The position numbers were made by a program, and so were the translations under genes. A stretch of 64,000 bases of DNA. Source: Dictyobacter vulcani. GTDB lineage: Bacteria; Chloroflexota; Ktedonobacteria; Ktedonobacterales; Ktedonobacteraceae. This document shows, piece by piece, positions 28,203 through 37,833 of this stretch. The notes under the pieces were generated by a model. That model was given only the letters and a program-made list of their open reading frames with translations, was not told where the DNA came from and ran no database searches. Position 1 is the first letter of the stretch, and every line of letters begins with the position of its first letter. The stretch covers positions 62,001 to 126,000 of the forward strand of contig NZ_BKZW01000003.1 of the NCBI RefSeq assembly GCF_008974265.1. The letters run 5' to 3'.

Positions 28203-28455
28203 CTTTTTGTGTTGATAATGAGCAATAAGATGAGATAAAGCTTGATCTGCACATAAGGATTTTAATATTTCTTATGTCTGTTCAAGTCTTCAAGACCTTC
28301 CTCGATGCTGTTGCGTTAATATGCTACCTTGTAGCACGAATCGTAGCGTTTCCCAGACTGCGTGTTGTGTCTTCATGCGACATTGCTATCTTCAATTGTA
28401 TTGCGACCATGCATTTACCAGGCAAGTCATTAATCCCAAAAAGGAGTAGAACGAC

Positions 28456-29645
28456 ATGGCAGGCAACAAATGTGTTGTATACGTTGAACCGGGGAAGGTG
28501 AAGATTGAGAGTATAGCGTACCCTAAACTTGAGCTGAAAGAACAACATCGTAAATGTGAGCATGGGGTAATATTACGCGTCATTGCGACAAATATTTGTG
28601 GCAGTGATCAGCATATGGTACGCGGTCGTACAACTGCTCCGCAGGGGCAGACTCTTGGCCATGAGATAACCGGTGAAGTTATTGAAACAGGACGCGATGT
28701 TGAGTTTATCAAGGTTGGGGATATCGTTTCTGTACCTTTTAATATTGCCTGTGGTCGGTGCCGCATGTGTAAGACAGGTAATACCGGTGTCTGTTTGAAT
28801 GTGAATCCGGCTCGTCCGGGGGCAGCCTATGGCTATGTGGATATGGGTGGCTGGGTTGGTGGCCAGGCTGAATATGTCATGGTTCCTTATGCAGATTGGA
28901 ATCTTTTGAAGTTTCCCGATAAAGCTCAGGCAATGGAGAAGATAAAAGATCTGACGATGCTTTCTGATATCTTCCCAACAGGATATCATGGAGCCATTTC
29001 TGCGGGTGTAACGACCGGCTCAACCGTATATGTAGCGGGTGCCGGGCCGGTTGGATTGGCCTGTGCCGCTTCGTGTCAACTTCTGGGGCGGCGGTGGTGA
29101 TCGTCGGTGATATAAATCCTGAACGCCTGGCACAGGCTAAGAGCTTTGGCTGTGAAACGGTTGACCTGCGCACTAAAGCTGAACTCCCAGATATGATTGC
29201 GCAGATCGTTGGCGAGCCGGTGGTGGATGCAGCGATAGATTGTGTTGGTTTTGAAGCCCATGGACATGGTAAGGGCGCGGGAGAGGCGCCTGCTACCGTG
29301 TTGAATGATGTCATGAGCATCACACGCGTGGCCGGTCGCGTGGGTATTCCTGGTCTATATGTGACCGGTGACCCGGGCGGTGTTGATGAGAGTGCAAAGG
29401 TTGGTCGATTGGGGGTCAATCTAGGACTTGGCTGGGCGAAATCACTGAGCTTCACGACCGGTCAAACGCCTGTCATGCGCTATCATCGCCAGCTAATGAT
29501 GGCTATTCTGAACGATAAAGTTCAGATCGCTAAGGCCGTCAATGCTACCGTAATACCATTGGACAAAGCTCCGCAGGGCTATCAAGATTTTGATAAGGGT
29601 GCAGCGAAGAAGTTTATATTGGATCCTCATGGCTTGATCAAATAA
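28456..29645 (+). pseudogene. Zinc-dependent formaldehyde dehydrogenase (FdhA-like), frameshifted
   Basis: An MDR-family dehydrogenase of about 396 residues if repaired, resembling glutathione-independent formaldehyde dehydrogenase. The first frame has catalytic-zinc motifs TNICGSDQHM and LGHEITGEV, the structural-zinc cysteines in CGRCRMCKTGNTGVC and the Rossmann start VYVAGAGPVG. It breaks after CQLLG; the continuation AAVVIVGDINPERL runs in the next frame to 29645. Adding one G to the four-G run at 29085-29088 joins them exactly. AAAAAGGAG lies upstream. It is either freshly inactivated or a base-calling error. The NAD(P)-domain motif and Zn ligands are otherwise intact. Confidence 0.85.
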
Positions 29646-29674
29646 AGCTGAACAGGTTTTTTAGGATTGATACA

Positions 29675-29707
29675 GGCACGAGGAACAGTATAGATGTTCT
29701 TCGTGCC
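29675..29707 (+). terminator. Rho-independent terminator
   Basis: GGCACGAGGAACA pairs with TGTTCTTCGTGCC (one G-T pair) around a seven-base loop, followed by a T-rich stretch. It ends the dehydrogenase transcript. Confidence 0.75.
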
Positions 29708-29822
29708 ACTTCTTTCTCTACTATATGATTATGTTTTATAGTTGTATTTATAATCTTATTTCTCTTAATAAGTATAACTTTGCGGCTTTGAGATTCGTTG
29801 TATGAGGGAGGAGGATGATAGT

Positions 29823-30380
29823 ATGAAGAACACTCTGCGCAAAATACTTGTAGCCGCACTGTTTACCTGTTTGCTGTTCGTTTTGTGGATGGCCAACTCG
29901 TGGGTAGTACCTGCGGCCAGTGCTGCTGTTCGTCCATCCAGCAAGGCTTCAATGGCGGTTGGCGGAAAGGTGATTGATGTTAACCTCACGCAGCAAAGAC
30001 TAACGGCTTTTGCAAACGGGCATTCTGTATTCTCTACCCTTGTATTGTCAGGACGAGCAGGCTTAGAGACACCAACCGGGACGTATTCTGTGTTCGGCAA
30101 AGAGAGTCCAACCACCTTCTATTCTCCCTGGCCTGCTGGTTCCCCTAATTATTATCCACCTACTGCTATTAGCTACGCCCTGGAATGGAAGCCGGGAGGT
30201 TACTACTTGCACGACTCCTGGTGGCATACCGTCTATGGACCAGGTACCAATGGCCTGCATTCGGATCCTGTCTATGGTCCACAAAATGGTTCCCATGGCT
30301 GCATCTCTATGCCGCTAGCCGCTGCACGCTGGCTGTATAACTGGGCTCCCATTGGTACACCAGTACGGATCCATATGTGA
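29823..30380 (+). CDS. Secreted L,D-transpeptidase (YkuD domain)
   Basis: A 185-residue exported protein with a signal peptide or N-terminal anchor at about residues 8-35. The YkuD domain begins near residue 50 (VIDVNLTQQRLTAF) and carries the catalytic box SHGCISM with Ser167, His168 and the nucleophile Cys170; a second conserved His is in YYLHDSW. These enzymes form 3-3 cross-links or attach proteins to peptidoglycan. The start at 29823 follows GGAGGA; an ATG at 29802 is preceded by nothing useful. It stands alone. Confidence 0.9.
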   Translation: MKNTLRKILVAALFTCLLFVLWMANSWVVPAASAAVRPSSKASMAVGGKVIDVNLTQQRLTAFANGHSVFSTLVLSGRAGLETPTGTYSVFGKESPTTFYSPWPAGSPNYYPPTAISYALEWKPGGYYLHDSWWHTVYGPGTNGLHSDPVYGPQNGSHGCISMPLAAARWLYNWAPIGTPVRIHM

Positions 30381-30602
30381 TGGCATTGCGCTGGTAGATT
30401 TAAACAGGTAAGATTGGCGATAGATTCCAGGCCCGTATGATTGCGTGAACCTGGGATCTTGTGCTTTTTCTGGTATAGAGGGGCTATCTCTGTTGGTCTG
30501 AGATTTGGGCCGTCGAGTATACTGTATAAAGAATTGTTAAACGCTGATATTTATGCTCAACGTAACGATAAAAAATCGTCCGCCAGGAAGGGATGCATTT
30601 AC

Positions 30603-31478
30603 GTGGATAGCATTGAATTCATAGATTATATCGAACCATATATCGAAGCATCTGTAGATTACATTGTGCAGGATATGCAGCAGTGTGGTTTATATGATGC
30701 TAATCGTCATGAGACGTTCTGGAATATGCTCTTTGAGGAGATTGGACACTTCCTTGTGCGCACATATGATTCCTACGAGGTAGAAGAACTGATTGCATCC
30801 TCTGGAACAATGTGCTGGGCCTTTGGCTATGATCAGGATGTTGCAGGCTGGACATGGATACGGGGCGAAGAAACGCTGGTGCGTCTTGAAGAAGGACCTG
30901 TTATGCAGGCCCTGCGCAATTCCCATATGGATATTGCCGCGTTCTATCAAAAATATCCCAGACAGCACTGGCTGGAGATCTGGTATGGTCCAGGACCGGT
31001 CAAGTTATTACGACGCAGAGATGAGCAGTTGTTACTGACATTGCCGGCTTTCTTGGAAGCTCGAATTGAATTGCTCCAGCATCGCTTGAATCGGTATTAT
31101 ACCAAAGATCATCAAGATGAGCGGGAAGTTGAAGCTGAAGATGCGGCTGGCATGGTGGTGAAAATTCGCCAGAAAAGACTGATCATTGCTGAAGCTGATG
31201 CACCACAAGCATTTCGCTACACCTGTCAGATTGAGCAGCCACGCGGCTTAATCCAATTTAGTAGCGAGAAATTCCCTTCAAAATCATTGGACGAGCTTAT
31301 CCTGATGCTGAACTATGATTTTGCTGATTTTGAGCACTTCTTTGCCCGTAATCGTTTTGAAGAAGTGATCGGACCAATCATGAATAAAAATGCTGTTCTG
31401 GCCTGGAATACTGTCGCGCAGGCTCAAGAAGACGCACGTGCGCTCATCATAGTAAAAGAAGACGAACATAACGCCTGA
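30603..31478 (+). CDS. Uncharacterised soluble protein
   Basis: About 291 residues if it starts at GTG 30603, ten bases after AGGAAGGG; a TTG start at 30441 is possible but has a less natural N-terminus. The protein is acidic, without membrane segments, and rich in aromatic and charged residues (for example WLEIWYGPGPVKLLRRRDEQ). Codon use matches its neighbours, and the length argues for a real gene. I do not recognise the family. A type A repeat follows 100 bases downstream. Confidence 0.62.
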   Translation: MDSIEFIDYIEPYIEASVDYIVQDMQQCGLYDANRHETFWNMLFEEIGHFLVRTYDSYEVEELIASSGTMCWAFGYDQDVAGWTWIRGEETLVRLEEGPVMQALRNSHMDIAAFYQKYPRQHWLEIWYGPGPVKLLRRRDEQLLLTLPAFLEARIELLQHRLNRYYTKDHQDEREVEAEDAAGMVVKIRQKRLIIAEADAPQAFRYTCQIEQPRGLIQFSSEKFPSKSLDELILMLNYDFADFEHFFARNRFEEVIGPIMNKNAVLAWNTVAQAQEDARALIIVKEDEHNA

Positions 31479-31577
31479 CCTATTTCTGACCACGCTATCT
31501 TCTTCACTGTCGTTATCTCATAGACATTATGTACTCACTGATGGATGTGATCTACTCCATTCATCAGCTATACCAAT

Positions 31578-31756
31578 CTAATAGTCTGTTAGATATCATG
31601 TGATGGGGAGGCGGGGATGCAAGCGAGCATGCCGGGGGCATGATCAAGCGGCGAGCCCCTTGACCGGGGGATCGGGGGCTGTGCCCCGGCATCTCCCCCC
31701 AACCCGCCCGCGTAGCGGGCGCACAACTCATCACACAAAGTTTGACAATGTATTAG
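31578..31756. repeat. Interspersed MITE-like repeat, type A copy 2 (longest)
   Basis: About 179 bp, bounded by CTAATAG...TGTTAGATATCATGTGATG on the left and, in reverse, CTAATACATTGTCAAACTTT on the right. It contains GCATGCCGGGGGCATGATC, GCGAGCCCCTTGACCGGGG, GGGGGCTGTGCCCC and CCCGCCCGCGTAGCGGGCG modules. This is the fullest copy, with an extra GCATGCCGGGGGCATG hairpin that copy 1 lacks. Any open frame through it is a by-product. Confidence 0.87.
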
Positions 31757-32213
31757 CAAACAATCTTGCCCTCAAAAAATATACGCGGCGGACGTATACC
31801 CTATTGAGATAGATGATTTGACGCTACCAGTGGGAGATCTTCGCAAATTATGTTCTCCTGGCCCATCGCATCCCTTCTCGAAGTATTTATCTTTCTATCA
31901 GGCAGATACCAAAATTTTCTTGAGTAGTTGCAATTTGTGGAATTGGTTTTTATAATTGGAGATAGTACTTTGTCGAACGTACATATATTCGTAGTTATAT
32001 TTTCTTCTTTGCGCTCGTTTATACTTTGTGATCCAATATAAATCTTCAATCAAGTATCACTAATCGAGTATCGTTACGCAAGGAATCTTCTTTGCTCATA
32101 TGTAAAAGAACTACTGTTTGAGCTATGTAGATAATGTAAAACTTGAATTTGTCCAGAGCGGCTGAATGTATCTTTTAGTTGCTTTGAGCTATTTTAAGGT
32201 GAGGAGAAATAAT
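31757..32213. other. Intergenic, AT-rich
   Basis: About 460 bases. TATACG(N7)CGTATA forms a small dyad at 31779-31798. The rest is AT-rich and should hold the promoter of the zinc-ribbon membrane protein, whose ribosome binding site AAGGTGAGGAG is at the right end. No gene recognised. Confidence 0.4.
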
Positions 32214-33161
32214 ATGCAGTGTCGTGTATGTGGAGCGCCTCTTCCATCTGGTGCTAATGCCTGTCCATCCTGTGGTACTGTTGTGCAGACACCAGGGAGT
32301 AATCCACAGGGACAATTGCCCCCCACCGCTTATGCACCACCACCACCACCACCAACAAACTATGGGAACGCGCCAGTGCCACCGCCCCCTTCATATCCTT
32401 CTGATCCCTATCAGAAGCCTGCTCAGTCTGGCCCATCGTATCCTACCGATCCCTATCAACCGGGGCAGCAGTATCCACCGTCTGGATCATACAATCAACC
32501 AATGAACAATCCTCAGGCTGGTGGTCCATCATATCCTGGTGGTCCGGCAACGCCATTTCAGCCACCCCATAAGAAGTCGCGGCTTGGATTGATACTTGCT
32601 ATTATAGCTGTGGTCGTAATACTTGCCTGTATTGGGTCAGTAGTCGCTGCCAACAGGTTTATTGCATCGAATACTGGCAATGCAACTCCTACGGTAACAA
32701 CCAGTGCAACACCTACCCAGGCTGGCAGCACGCCAACTTCGACCAACGCGCAGCCTGGAACTTCTCCCTCGGGGACGAGCATTGATACTCAGGCTTCGCA
32801 AATTATTACTGATCCCCAAACAACAGGGAGCGTTAATAAAGATACGTTGCAGCCAGAGCCAGGATCGGTAGCGACAACCTTTAAAGTCAATAAACCAATT
32901 TATGTTACCTTTAAACTTGATCCGAATAAATATGATATTGCCACAACGCCTGCATGGGTCAATGTCCGTTTCTATCGAGGATCTGACAGTATCCTTAAAG
33001 ATGATCCTTTGCAAGTAAAGACGCGTGTGACTGTGGGATACTTTGGTGCCAGATATTATCTGCCTACTCAAGATGGTGCGGCCGAGATTTACTGGTGTCA
33101 TACAAGTACCTGTAGCGATGGGAAACTGGCCCAGGTGGTCCATTTTACCGTGACCGCTTAA
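32214..33161 (+). CDS. Zinc-ribbon, Pro-rich, single-pass membrane protein
   Basis: A 315-residue protein built from four parts: an N-terminal zinc ribbon with Cys3, Cys6, Cys17 and Cys20 (CRVCG and CPSCG); a Pro/Tyr/Gln-rich linker (about 30-122) with repeats of SYPSDPYQ type; one membrane helix at about 128-150 (LGLILAIIAVVVILACIGSV); and, after a Thr/Ser/Pro-rich stalk, an outer beta-type domain of about 100 residues with two cysteines near the C-terminus. The zinc ribbon lies inside the cell. Function unknown; the layout suggests a surface protein or sensor. GAGGAG precedes the ATG. Confidence 0.78.
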   Translation: MQCRVCGAPLPSGANACPSCGTVVQTPGSNPQGQLPPTAYAPPPPPPTNYGNAPVPPPPSYPSDPYQKPAQSGPSYPTDPYQPGQQYPPSGSYNQPMNNPQAGGPSYPGGPATPFQPPHKKSRLGLILAIIAVVVILACIGSVVAANRFIASNTGNATPTVTTSATPTQAGSTPTSTNAQPGTSPSGTSIDTQASQIITDPQTTGSVNKDTLQPEPGSVATTFKVNKPIYVTFKLDPNKYDIATTPAWVNVRFYRGSDSILKDDPLQVKTRVTVGYFGARYYLPTQDGAAEIYWCHTSTCSDGKLAQVVHFTVTA

Positions 33162-33190
33162 CTAGATCTCTGTCAGGCTTCATAAGAAAG

Positions 33191-33282
33191 ATGAGCCCGC
33201 TACGCGGGCGGGAGAGGGGAGGGGAGGCCAGGGCACAGCCCTGGAACCCAGTCAGGGGATTGTATCCCCTGCACCCCTGCCT
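33191..33282. repeat. Interspersed palindromic repeat, type B copy 1
   Basis: Read on the minus strand it has the same module order as type A: GGGGATACAATCCCC hairpin, TGACTGGG, CCAGGGCTGTGCCCTGG hairpin, pyrimidine tract, then CCCGCCCGCGTAGCGGGC. The type A terminal inverted repeats are absent or too diverged to see. It lies just past the stop of the zinc-ribbon gene and may serve as its terminator. Confidence 0.75.
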
Positions 33283-33379
33283 TTTGCGATACGTTCTCTC
33301 TGGGTCATGGCAGTCAGCCTCCTTCAACTTCTAAAAATAGACTGCCAGGCATGGTAGTACTACCACCGTTACAGCAAAA

Positions 33380-33808
33380 TTACATATTTTTTAGCGAAAA
33401 TGTATGGGTGATCTGTGCTGTTTGATCTATCATTGCGCCTACTGAGCAATAGCGTTTTTCAACTAATGCAATGGCCTTTTGCACAGAATCTGCATCAAGA
33501 TTGGATCCAGTAAAATGGTGCTCAACTGTAATGGTATGAAAATTATGAGGGGGCTGCGAGACTTTTTGTCCATGGACCTCGATGCTATAGTCGCGAATAT
33601 CCTGTTTCATTTTACGCAGGATCGTGACAACCCCGATACCCGCACAACCTGCCAGCGCGGAGAGTAACAACTCCATGGGACAGGGTCCGGCGCTTTCTCC
33701 TGTGTCTGGTTCGTCAGTATCTATCATCAGCGCATGGCCTGTACCTGTTTCTATATTGAAGCGCAGGTCCGTGTCCAGTCTGGCTTGAATATTTAGTTCC
33801 ATCTGCAT
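33380..33808 (-). CDS. OsmC-family protein
   Basis: A 142-residue OsmC/YhfA-type protein. The two conserved cysteines are present: Cys55 in LAGCAGIG and Cys121 in KRYCSVGAM, the pair that reduces organic hydroperoxides in Ohr/OsmC enzymes. The N-terminal strand region (MQMELNIQARLDTDLRF) and GPCPMELLLSALAGC are typical. It could be a peroxidase or a YhfA-like protein of unknown role. It stands alone. Confidence 0.88.
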   Translation of the reverse strand: MQMELNIQARLDTDLRFNIETGTGHALMIDTDEPDTGESAGPCPMELLLSALAGCAGIGVVTILRKMKQDIRDYSIEVHGQKVSQPPHNFHTITVEHHFTGSNLDADSVQKAIALVEKRYCSVGAMIDQTAQITHTFSLKNM

Positions 33809-34043
33809 ACCAGTGTGTTTCCTTTCTGGTAAATCTACTTGCTCTATTCATCCCATGGTTGTTTTCTCTATTGTACAGTATTTGTTCATCCCACTGTCAT
33901 GAGTGGGAAGTGTTGTCAGATTATGTAGATTCTGGCGCGTGGCTGGTGGTATGCTCATCCTGGCGTAAAGTGGATCTTTGCTGACTCCCGTATGTTTATT
34001 TATAATGGCGCTGAGACGTCGATCAGAAAGGATTTTCATTGAG

Positions 34044-34640
34044 ATGATGCATACCGAGCCGTTGACATTAACGGGGAAACATGTGCGCCTGGAGCCATTG
34101 CAGTTGAGCCATACTGCTGCTTTATTGCGTGCTGGCCAGGATCCTGGGATCTGGACATTTATGTCCTTTAATCCCAGTGCTTCAGCAGAAGCTATGGAAA
34201 GTTGGATTAGCGAGGCTTTGAGTCTACAGCAGGCTGGCATGTGTTTGCCGTTTGTGATTATTGATCAGCGTAATGGACATGTGGTGGGTTCAACCCGATA
34301 TCTGGATATTGTGGCGAAAAACTATGGCCTGGAGATCGGCTGGACCTGGCTCGCTCCCGAAGCCAGACGTACAGTAGTGAATACAGAGTGTAAGTATCTT
34401 TTGTTGCGACATGCATTTGAAGATCTGCGGGCTATTCGCGTACAGTTGAAGACTGATAGTCGGAATGAACGTTCTCAACGTGCCATCGAGCGCATTGGTG
34501 GCGTTAAAGAAGGTGTATTGCGCAATCATGTAATTATGCCAGATGGCTATTATCGCCATTCAGTGTATTATAGTATTCTCAATACCGAGTGGGAACAGGT
34601 CAAACATAATTTAATCACTAAGCTGGAGCACGTATATTAG
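34044..34640 (+). CDS. GNAT acetyltransferase (RimJ/RimL-like)
   Basis: A 198-residue acetyltransferase. It begins HTEPLTLTGKHVRLEPLQ and contains the acetyl-CoA region and VNTECKYLLLRHAFEDLRA, followed by TDSRNERSQRAIERIGGVKE, the pattern of RimJ/RimL-type N-acetyltransferases. The start is one of two adjacent ATGs at 34044 and 34047, with AAAGGA eleven bases upstream. The target (protein N-terminus or a small molecule) is unknown. Confidence 0.85.
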   Translation: MMHTEPLTLTGKHVRLEPLQLSHTAALLRAGQDPGIWTFMSFNPSASAEAMESWISEALSLQQAGMCLPFVIIDQRNGHVVGSTRYLDIVAKNYGLEIGWTWLAPEARRTVVNTECKYLLLRHAFEDLRAIRVQLKTDSRNERSQRAIERIGGVKEGVLRNHVIMPDGYYRHSVYYSILNTEWEQVKHNLITKLEHVY

Positions 34641-35085
34641 ATTCCTGATTCTTCAGAGTAAGTCTGAGGTCAATAACCAGCTATTTTTATCTGGATGGCG
34701 CTAAATGCCAGGTGCCAACGTGTCTGTTACCTGTTTGGCTTGCATACTGTAGATACACCTTTCTTCACGGCTACGCTGCCGGTCTATGGTCTCTGATTTT
34801 CCTGCCAGCTTGCTGTAGGAATGTAATCTCTTGTACATATACGGTAGCCCCTCTTTGTAGCCATGTCAATGTTCTCTGTTATGCAGGCAGTTTTTTACTC
34901 AAGCGCAATTACCGTTATTCATCAATAAATCAGAATAAATCCATTTTTTAGAAGTAATTTGTAAAAAATGGATTTTTTAATCTTTTGTGCTATAATTTTA
35001 GCAGCTTCTATTGTGTCACTGTACAGGTTTTGTCGACAAATCAAAATGGAAGTGGTTTGATGAAGTGTAGAAGAGGTAGAAGAAG
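34641..35085. other. Intergenic, AT-rich
   Basis: About 445 bases with no convincing gene. TTGTAAAAAATGGATTTTTTA and a nearby CAGAATAAATCCATTTTTTAG (34930-34950) form a partial dyad of the ATCCATTTTTTA type. The region probably includes the promoter of the following small gene. Confidence 0.4.
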
Positions 35086-35405
35086 ATGCTCGACTTAAAT
35101 GATTCAGTGGTGAAACTATTCTTTATTGATGGTGGCAATGGAACCTGGAAATGTAAGAATGGGGTATGTTTAGAGGGGAGATTTCGACTTTCTATCGCAG
35201 TAATGGAGGGCCTTATCTGTTTGGCATTCCACTGACTAATGAAATCCATCTTCCTCAATATCCTAATACTGCAATTGTTCCCTGTGAGCGAGCCATGATT
35301 GCGTTTGATCCCGAACGTAAAATTGATGCCCCCCGTCTAATGGCCCTTGCTATCTTTTACACATCGACTCAGGTGTTGGTCAGCAACTATTACTACAACG
35401 CTTGA
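35086..35405 (+). pseudogene. Small FG-rich repeat-like protein, frameshifted
   Basis: If repaired it is about 106 residues. The first frame starts at ATG 35086 after AAGAGG and gives WKCKNGVCLE; the second, from 35178, gives GEISTFYRSNGGPYLFGIP and continues to 35405 with VPCERAMIAFDPERK. One extra G in the four-G run at 35175-35178 joins them. The pattern (FYR, GG, LFG.P.T.E, CERA, FDPERKID) resembles LGFP-like cell-surface repeats that I associate with Ktedonobacteria, here as a short stand-alone piece. Function unknown. Confidence 0.6.
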
Positions 35406-35601
35406 ATGCTGTTATCCAGAGCCTCTCCATAAAATTAACCCAGATCCACACTCTATCCCAGATCTAATGTAACGTTTGGGTGGTGAATAGTGTGATGTGT
35501 ACGTATCTGTCTCATTGTCTTACCGCACAATGTAGAAATAAAGTAATTTCGTTTCCTGAAAGGAAACTGTACCTCTAGTAGAGAAAGGACAATGCAACAT
35601 T

Positions 35602-35979
35602 ATGGTCGACATATCAAAATCACGCTTCCATATCGGCGTCTTGCAAATTGGAATTATTGTTTGCGTACTGGCCACCGCGTTTATCCATCTCTATCTGGCG
35701 CTACAGCCAGATGAGGATTTACGCACCTGGTTTATCCTGAATAGTATTGGTTATCTTGTTTTATTAGTGGCTCTTTTTTTACCACCGTTGATGCCTTACC
35801 GTCGGATAGTGGATTATGTCTTGATTGTCTATACTGCTGTGACGATTGTGATGTGGTTCTTGATTGGATTACCTTCGGAGCCGATTGGTTATGTGACCAA
35901 AGCGATTGAGGCCGTTCTGATCATCTTGCTGGTGTTGGATACGCGTATTGGCCGCAAGCACTCCGCACGTTATCAATAG
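35602..35979 (+). CDS. Small four-helix membrane protein
   Basis: A 125-residue protein with four hydrophobic segments (about 11-31, 44-62, 69-90 and 98-115) and short polar loops. It carries no recognisable enzymatic motif and ends in a basic tail (RIGRKHSARYQ). GAGAAAGGA lies 13 bases upstream. Codon use and hydrophobicity pattern support a real gene. Unknown function. Confidence 0.65.
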   Translation: MVDISKSRFHIGVLQIGIIVCVLATAFIHLYLALQPDEDLRTWFILNSIGYLVLLVALFLPPLMPYRRIVDYVLIVYTAVTIVMWFLIGLPSEPIGYVTKAIEAVLIILLVLDTRIGRKHSARYQ

Positions 35980-36088
35980 GCCAGCTCGGCTACATTTGTA
36001 GTGGTTCATGGCATAGTGAGAAGTGTATGCAGGGATGCAACGCTCTTCTTTAAATTTCCTCTTGCTCTTCAGCTTCTTGACTGACTGC

Positions 36089-36532
36089 CTATACTTTATC
36101 TTTCGTTTCCTGGTAACGATTGTTTGTATAGCGTGCGATCACTTTACGCCAGAAAGACTGAGCCCTGGCGTTCTCGATCTCCTGCCGCACGCGCCAGCGG
36201 CCAGGAAACATATCGAAAATTTGATGGGCTACTACCTCGCCGAGTCCCTGCTGACGATATTTGCGTAGGATAAATAATTCAGTGATACTATACATGGCAG
36301 GCTCATCGATTTTTTGTACCAGTACAAAACCCGCCAGTTTGTGCTCAACGCGAATCAAAAAAGGATAGCGGTTCTGATCAGTCCAGTAATGATCTAAATA
36401 CGGATAATCGAAGAGTCCTGAGTCGCCAATATTCTGAGAAGTGAATTCACTGGAGTCATGCTGGCAAAGTTCTAGTAAATTGCGGATGATAAATTTCTCT
36501 TCGAGAGCGGCAATGGTAATTTCAACTTTCAT
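36089..36532 (-). CDS. GNAT acetyltransferase
   Basis: A 147-residue acetyltransferase. The central acetyl-CoA motif is RKYRQQGLGEVVAHQIFDMF (R/Q-x-x-G-x-G/A), preceded by strand YSITELFIL. The N-terminal beta-hairpin and FLIRVEHKLAGFVLVQK are typical of the fold. The C-terminal end (RQEIENARAQSFWRKVIARY) is conserved in many small GNATs. The substrate is unknown. Confidence 0.85.
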   Translation of the reverse strand: MKVEITIAALEEKFIIRNLLELCQHDSSEFTSQNIGDSGLFDYPYLDHYWTDQNRYPFLIRVEHKLAGFVLVQKIDEPAMYSITELFILRKYRQQGLGEVVAHQIFDMFPGRWRVRQEIENARAQSFWRKVIARYTNNRYQETKDKV

Positions 36533-36726
36533 CGTAACTATGCCTCTTCATCTCTGATTGTAAGAATGCGCTGGTCTAACTTATAGATTATATGCGCATG
36601 TGTTATTCATAATAACGAATGAGCAGCCCCGGAATCCCTGCACTTTCTGTTGATTTTGAGCTCTCAATGCTATTGAGGACAGGATGAAGTGACTCTTTTG
36701 CTTTATCTTTTAAATCCTGGGCGCTA

Positions 36727-37707
36727 CTATTTATTTATTGGCGTTGGTGTTGGCGTAGGTGCGCGCATAGGCAGGCTAAATCCCCAGTTCAATAATGCTG
36801 GAGCATCCGTAAAACGATCTGTTTTCTCTTTTCCCTGGAGCAGTACGCCAATCAATGTATGGTGAGCGTTCTTCCCGGCAAAGACCAGGCACGAGCCAGC
36901 TTCGACTGTATATCCTGTTTTAACGCCGATCACCCCTGGATAAGATTGCATCAGGTCATTGGTCGTGGTCCAGTTATAGGCACCATGATCGGCTGTCGCG
37001 GGCAGTTGATAGTGTTGAATTTGAATAATTTGTGCAAACATTGGATTGTGCATGGCATAGCGTGTGAGCTGTGCCAGATCGGCCGCTGTACTGTATTCGT
37101 TAGGATCCGGTTTTTTATCAGCTCCGACGTAATAGGTCAGTCCATCAGGATTGATGTAGTGGGTATTTTTGAGATGAAGTTTGCGTGTGTAATCGTTCAT
37201 CAGTTTGACGAAATTGGCCGGTGAACCACTGATCGTATCGGCGATGGCGATAGCGGCATCATCGCCTGAAGGCAACATCAGGCCATAGAGGAGATCAATC
37301 ATACGCACTTTATCGCCAGCCTTGAGATTAGCGTTACTTCCTAGATTGTCGGTAACCTCTTTGACGGCATCCTGTTTGACTTCCACTATCTGGTCAGGAT
37401 TGCTTTTCTCTAAAGCGATGATCGCAGTCATAATTTTGGTCGTGCTGGCAACAGGGAAGCGCTCATTGCCTCGTACATTGGCCAGAACATCATTGTTATC
37501 TGCATCCAGTAGATACAGTACTGGTGATTTGATCACAGGCGGTGTCATGCCGGTTGCGCTGAGAACCGGCATAGGAGTTGGCGTGGGCGGTGGATTTAAT
37601 GTATTGACAATTTTTGTACCAATAGGTGTGAATATCATCAATGGTATGGTCAGGATAATTTCAATTGCCAGTACAAACAAAATAGTGGCAGCTACATGTC
37701 GCTTCAT
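36727..37707 (-). CDS. D-alanyl-D-alanine carboxypeptidase (peptidase S11)
   Basis: A 326-residue low-molecular-weight penicillin-binding protein. It has an N-terminal signal anchor (about 5-30) and a Pro/Thr linker. Active-site motifs are SxxK at Ser88-Lys91 (ASTTKIM), the second-loop SGD at 147-149 and KTG in VIGVKTGYT. The enzyme trims D-Ala from peptidoglycan stem peptides outside the membrane. It ends in a short Pro/Thr tail instead of the usual C-terminal amphipathic helix domain, so it is anchored at the N-terminus. Confidence 0.92.
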   Translation of the reverse strand: MKRHVAATILFVLAIEIILTIPLMIFTPIGTKIVNTLNPPPTPTPMPVLSATGMTPPVIKSPVLYLLDADNNDVLANVRGNERFPVASTTKIMTAIIALEKSNPDQIVEVKQDAVKEVTDNLGSNANLKAGDKVRMIDLLYGLMLPSGDDAAIAIADTISGSPANFVKLMNDYTRKLHLKNTHYINPDGLTYYVGADKKPDPNEYSTAADLAQLTRYAMHNPMFAQIIQIQHYQLPATADHGAYNWTTTNDLMQSYPGVIGVKTGYTVEAGSCLVFAGKNAHHTLIGVLLQGKEKTDRFTDAPALLNWGFSLPMRAPTPTPTPINK

Positions 37708-37833
37708 AGTAAAAATTTATACCTCTATTTTCTAAATAGCCTGGATCAGGGGAATATGTTTGCTCTTTTATATACTCTGTGATGTGATTATTTTTGAGTA
37801 TTTGCTGGTGTTTTCCTCGCTCACAGATCGGAA

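Noticed and set aside
31600-31812. Open frame within type A repeat copy 2
   Set aside because: It is made of repeat hairpins (Arg/Gly/Pro-rich) and other copies of the repeat do not keep the frame.
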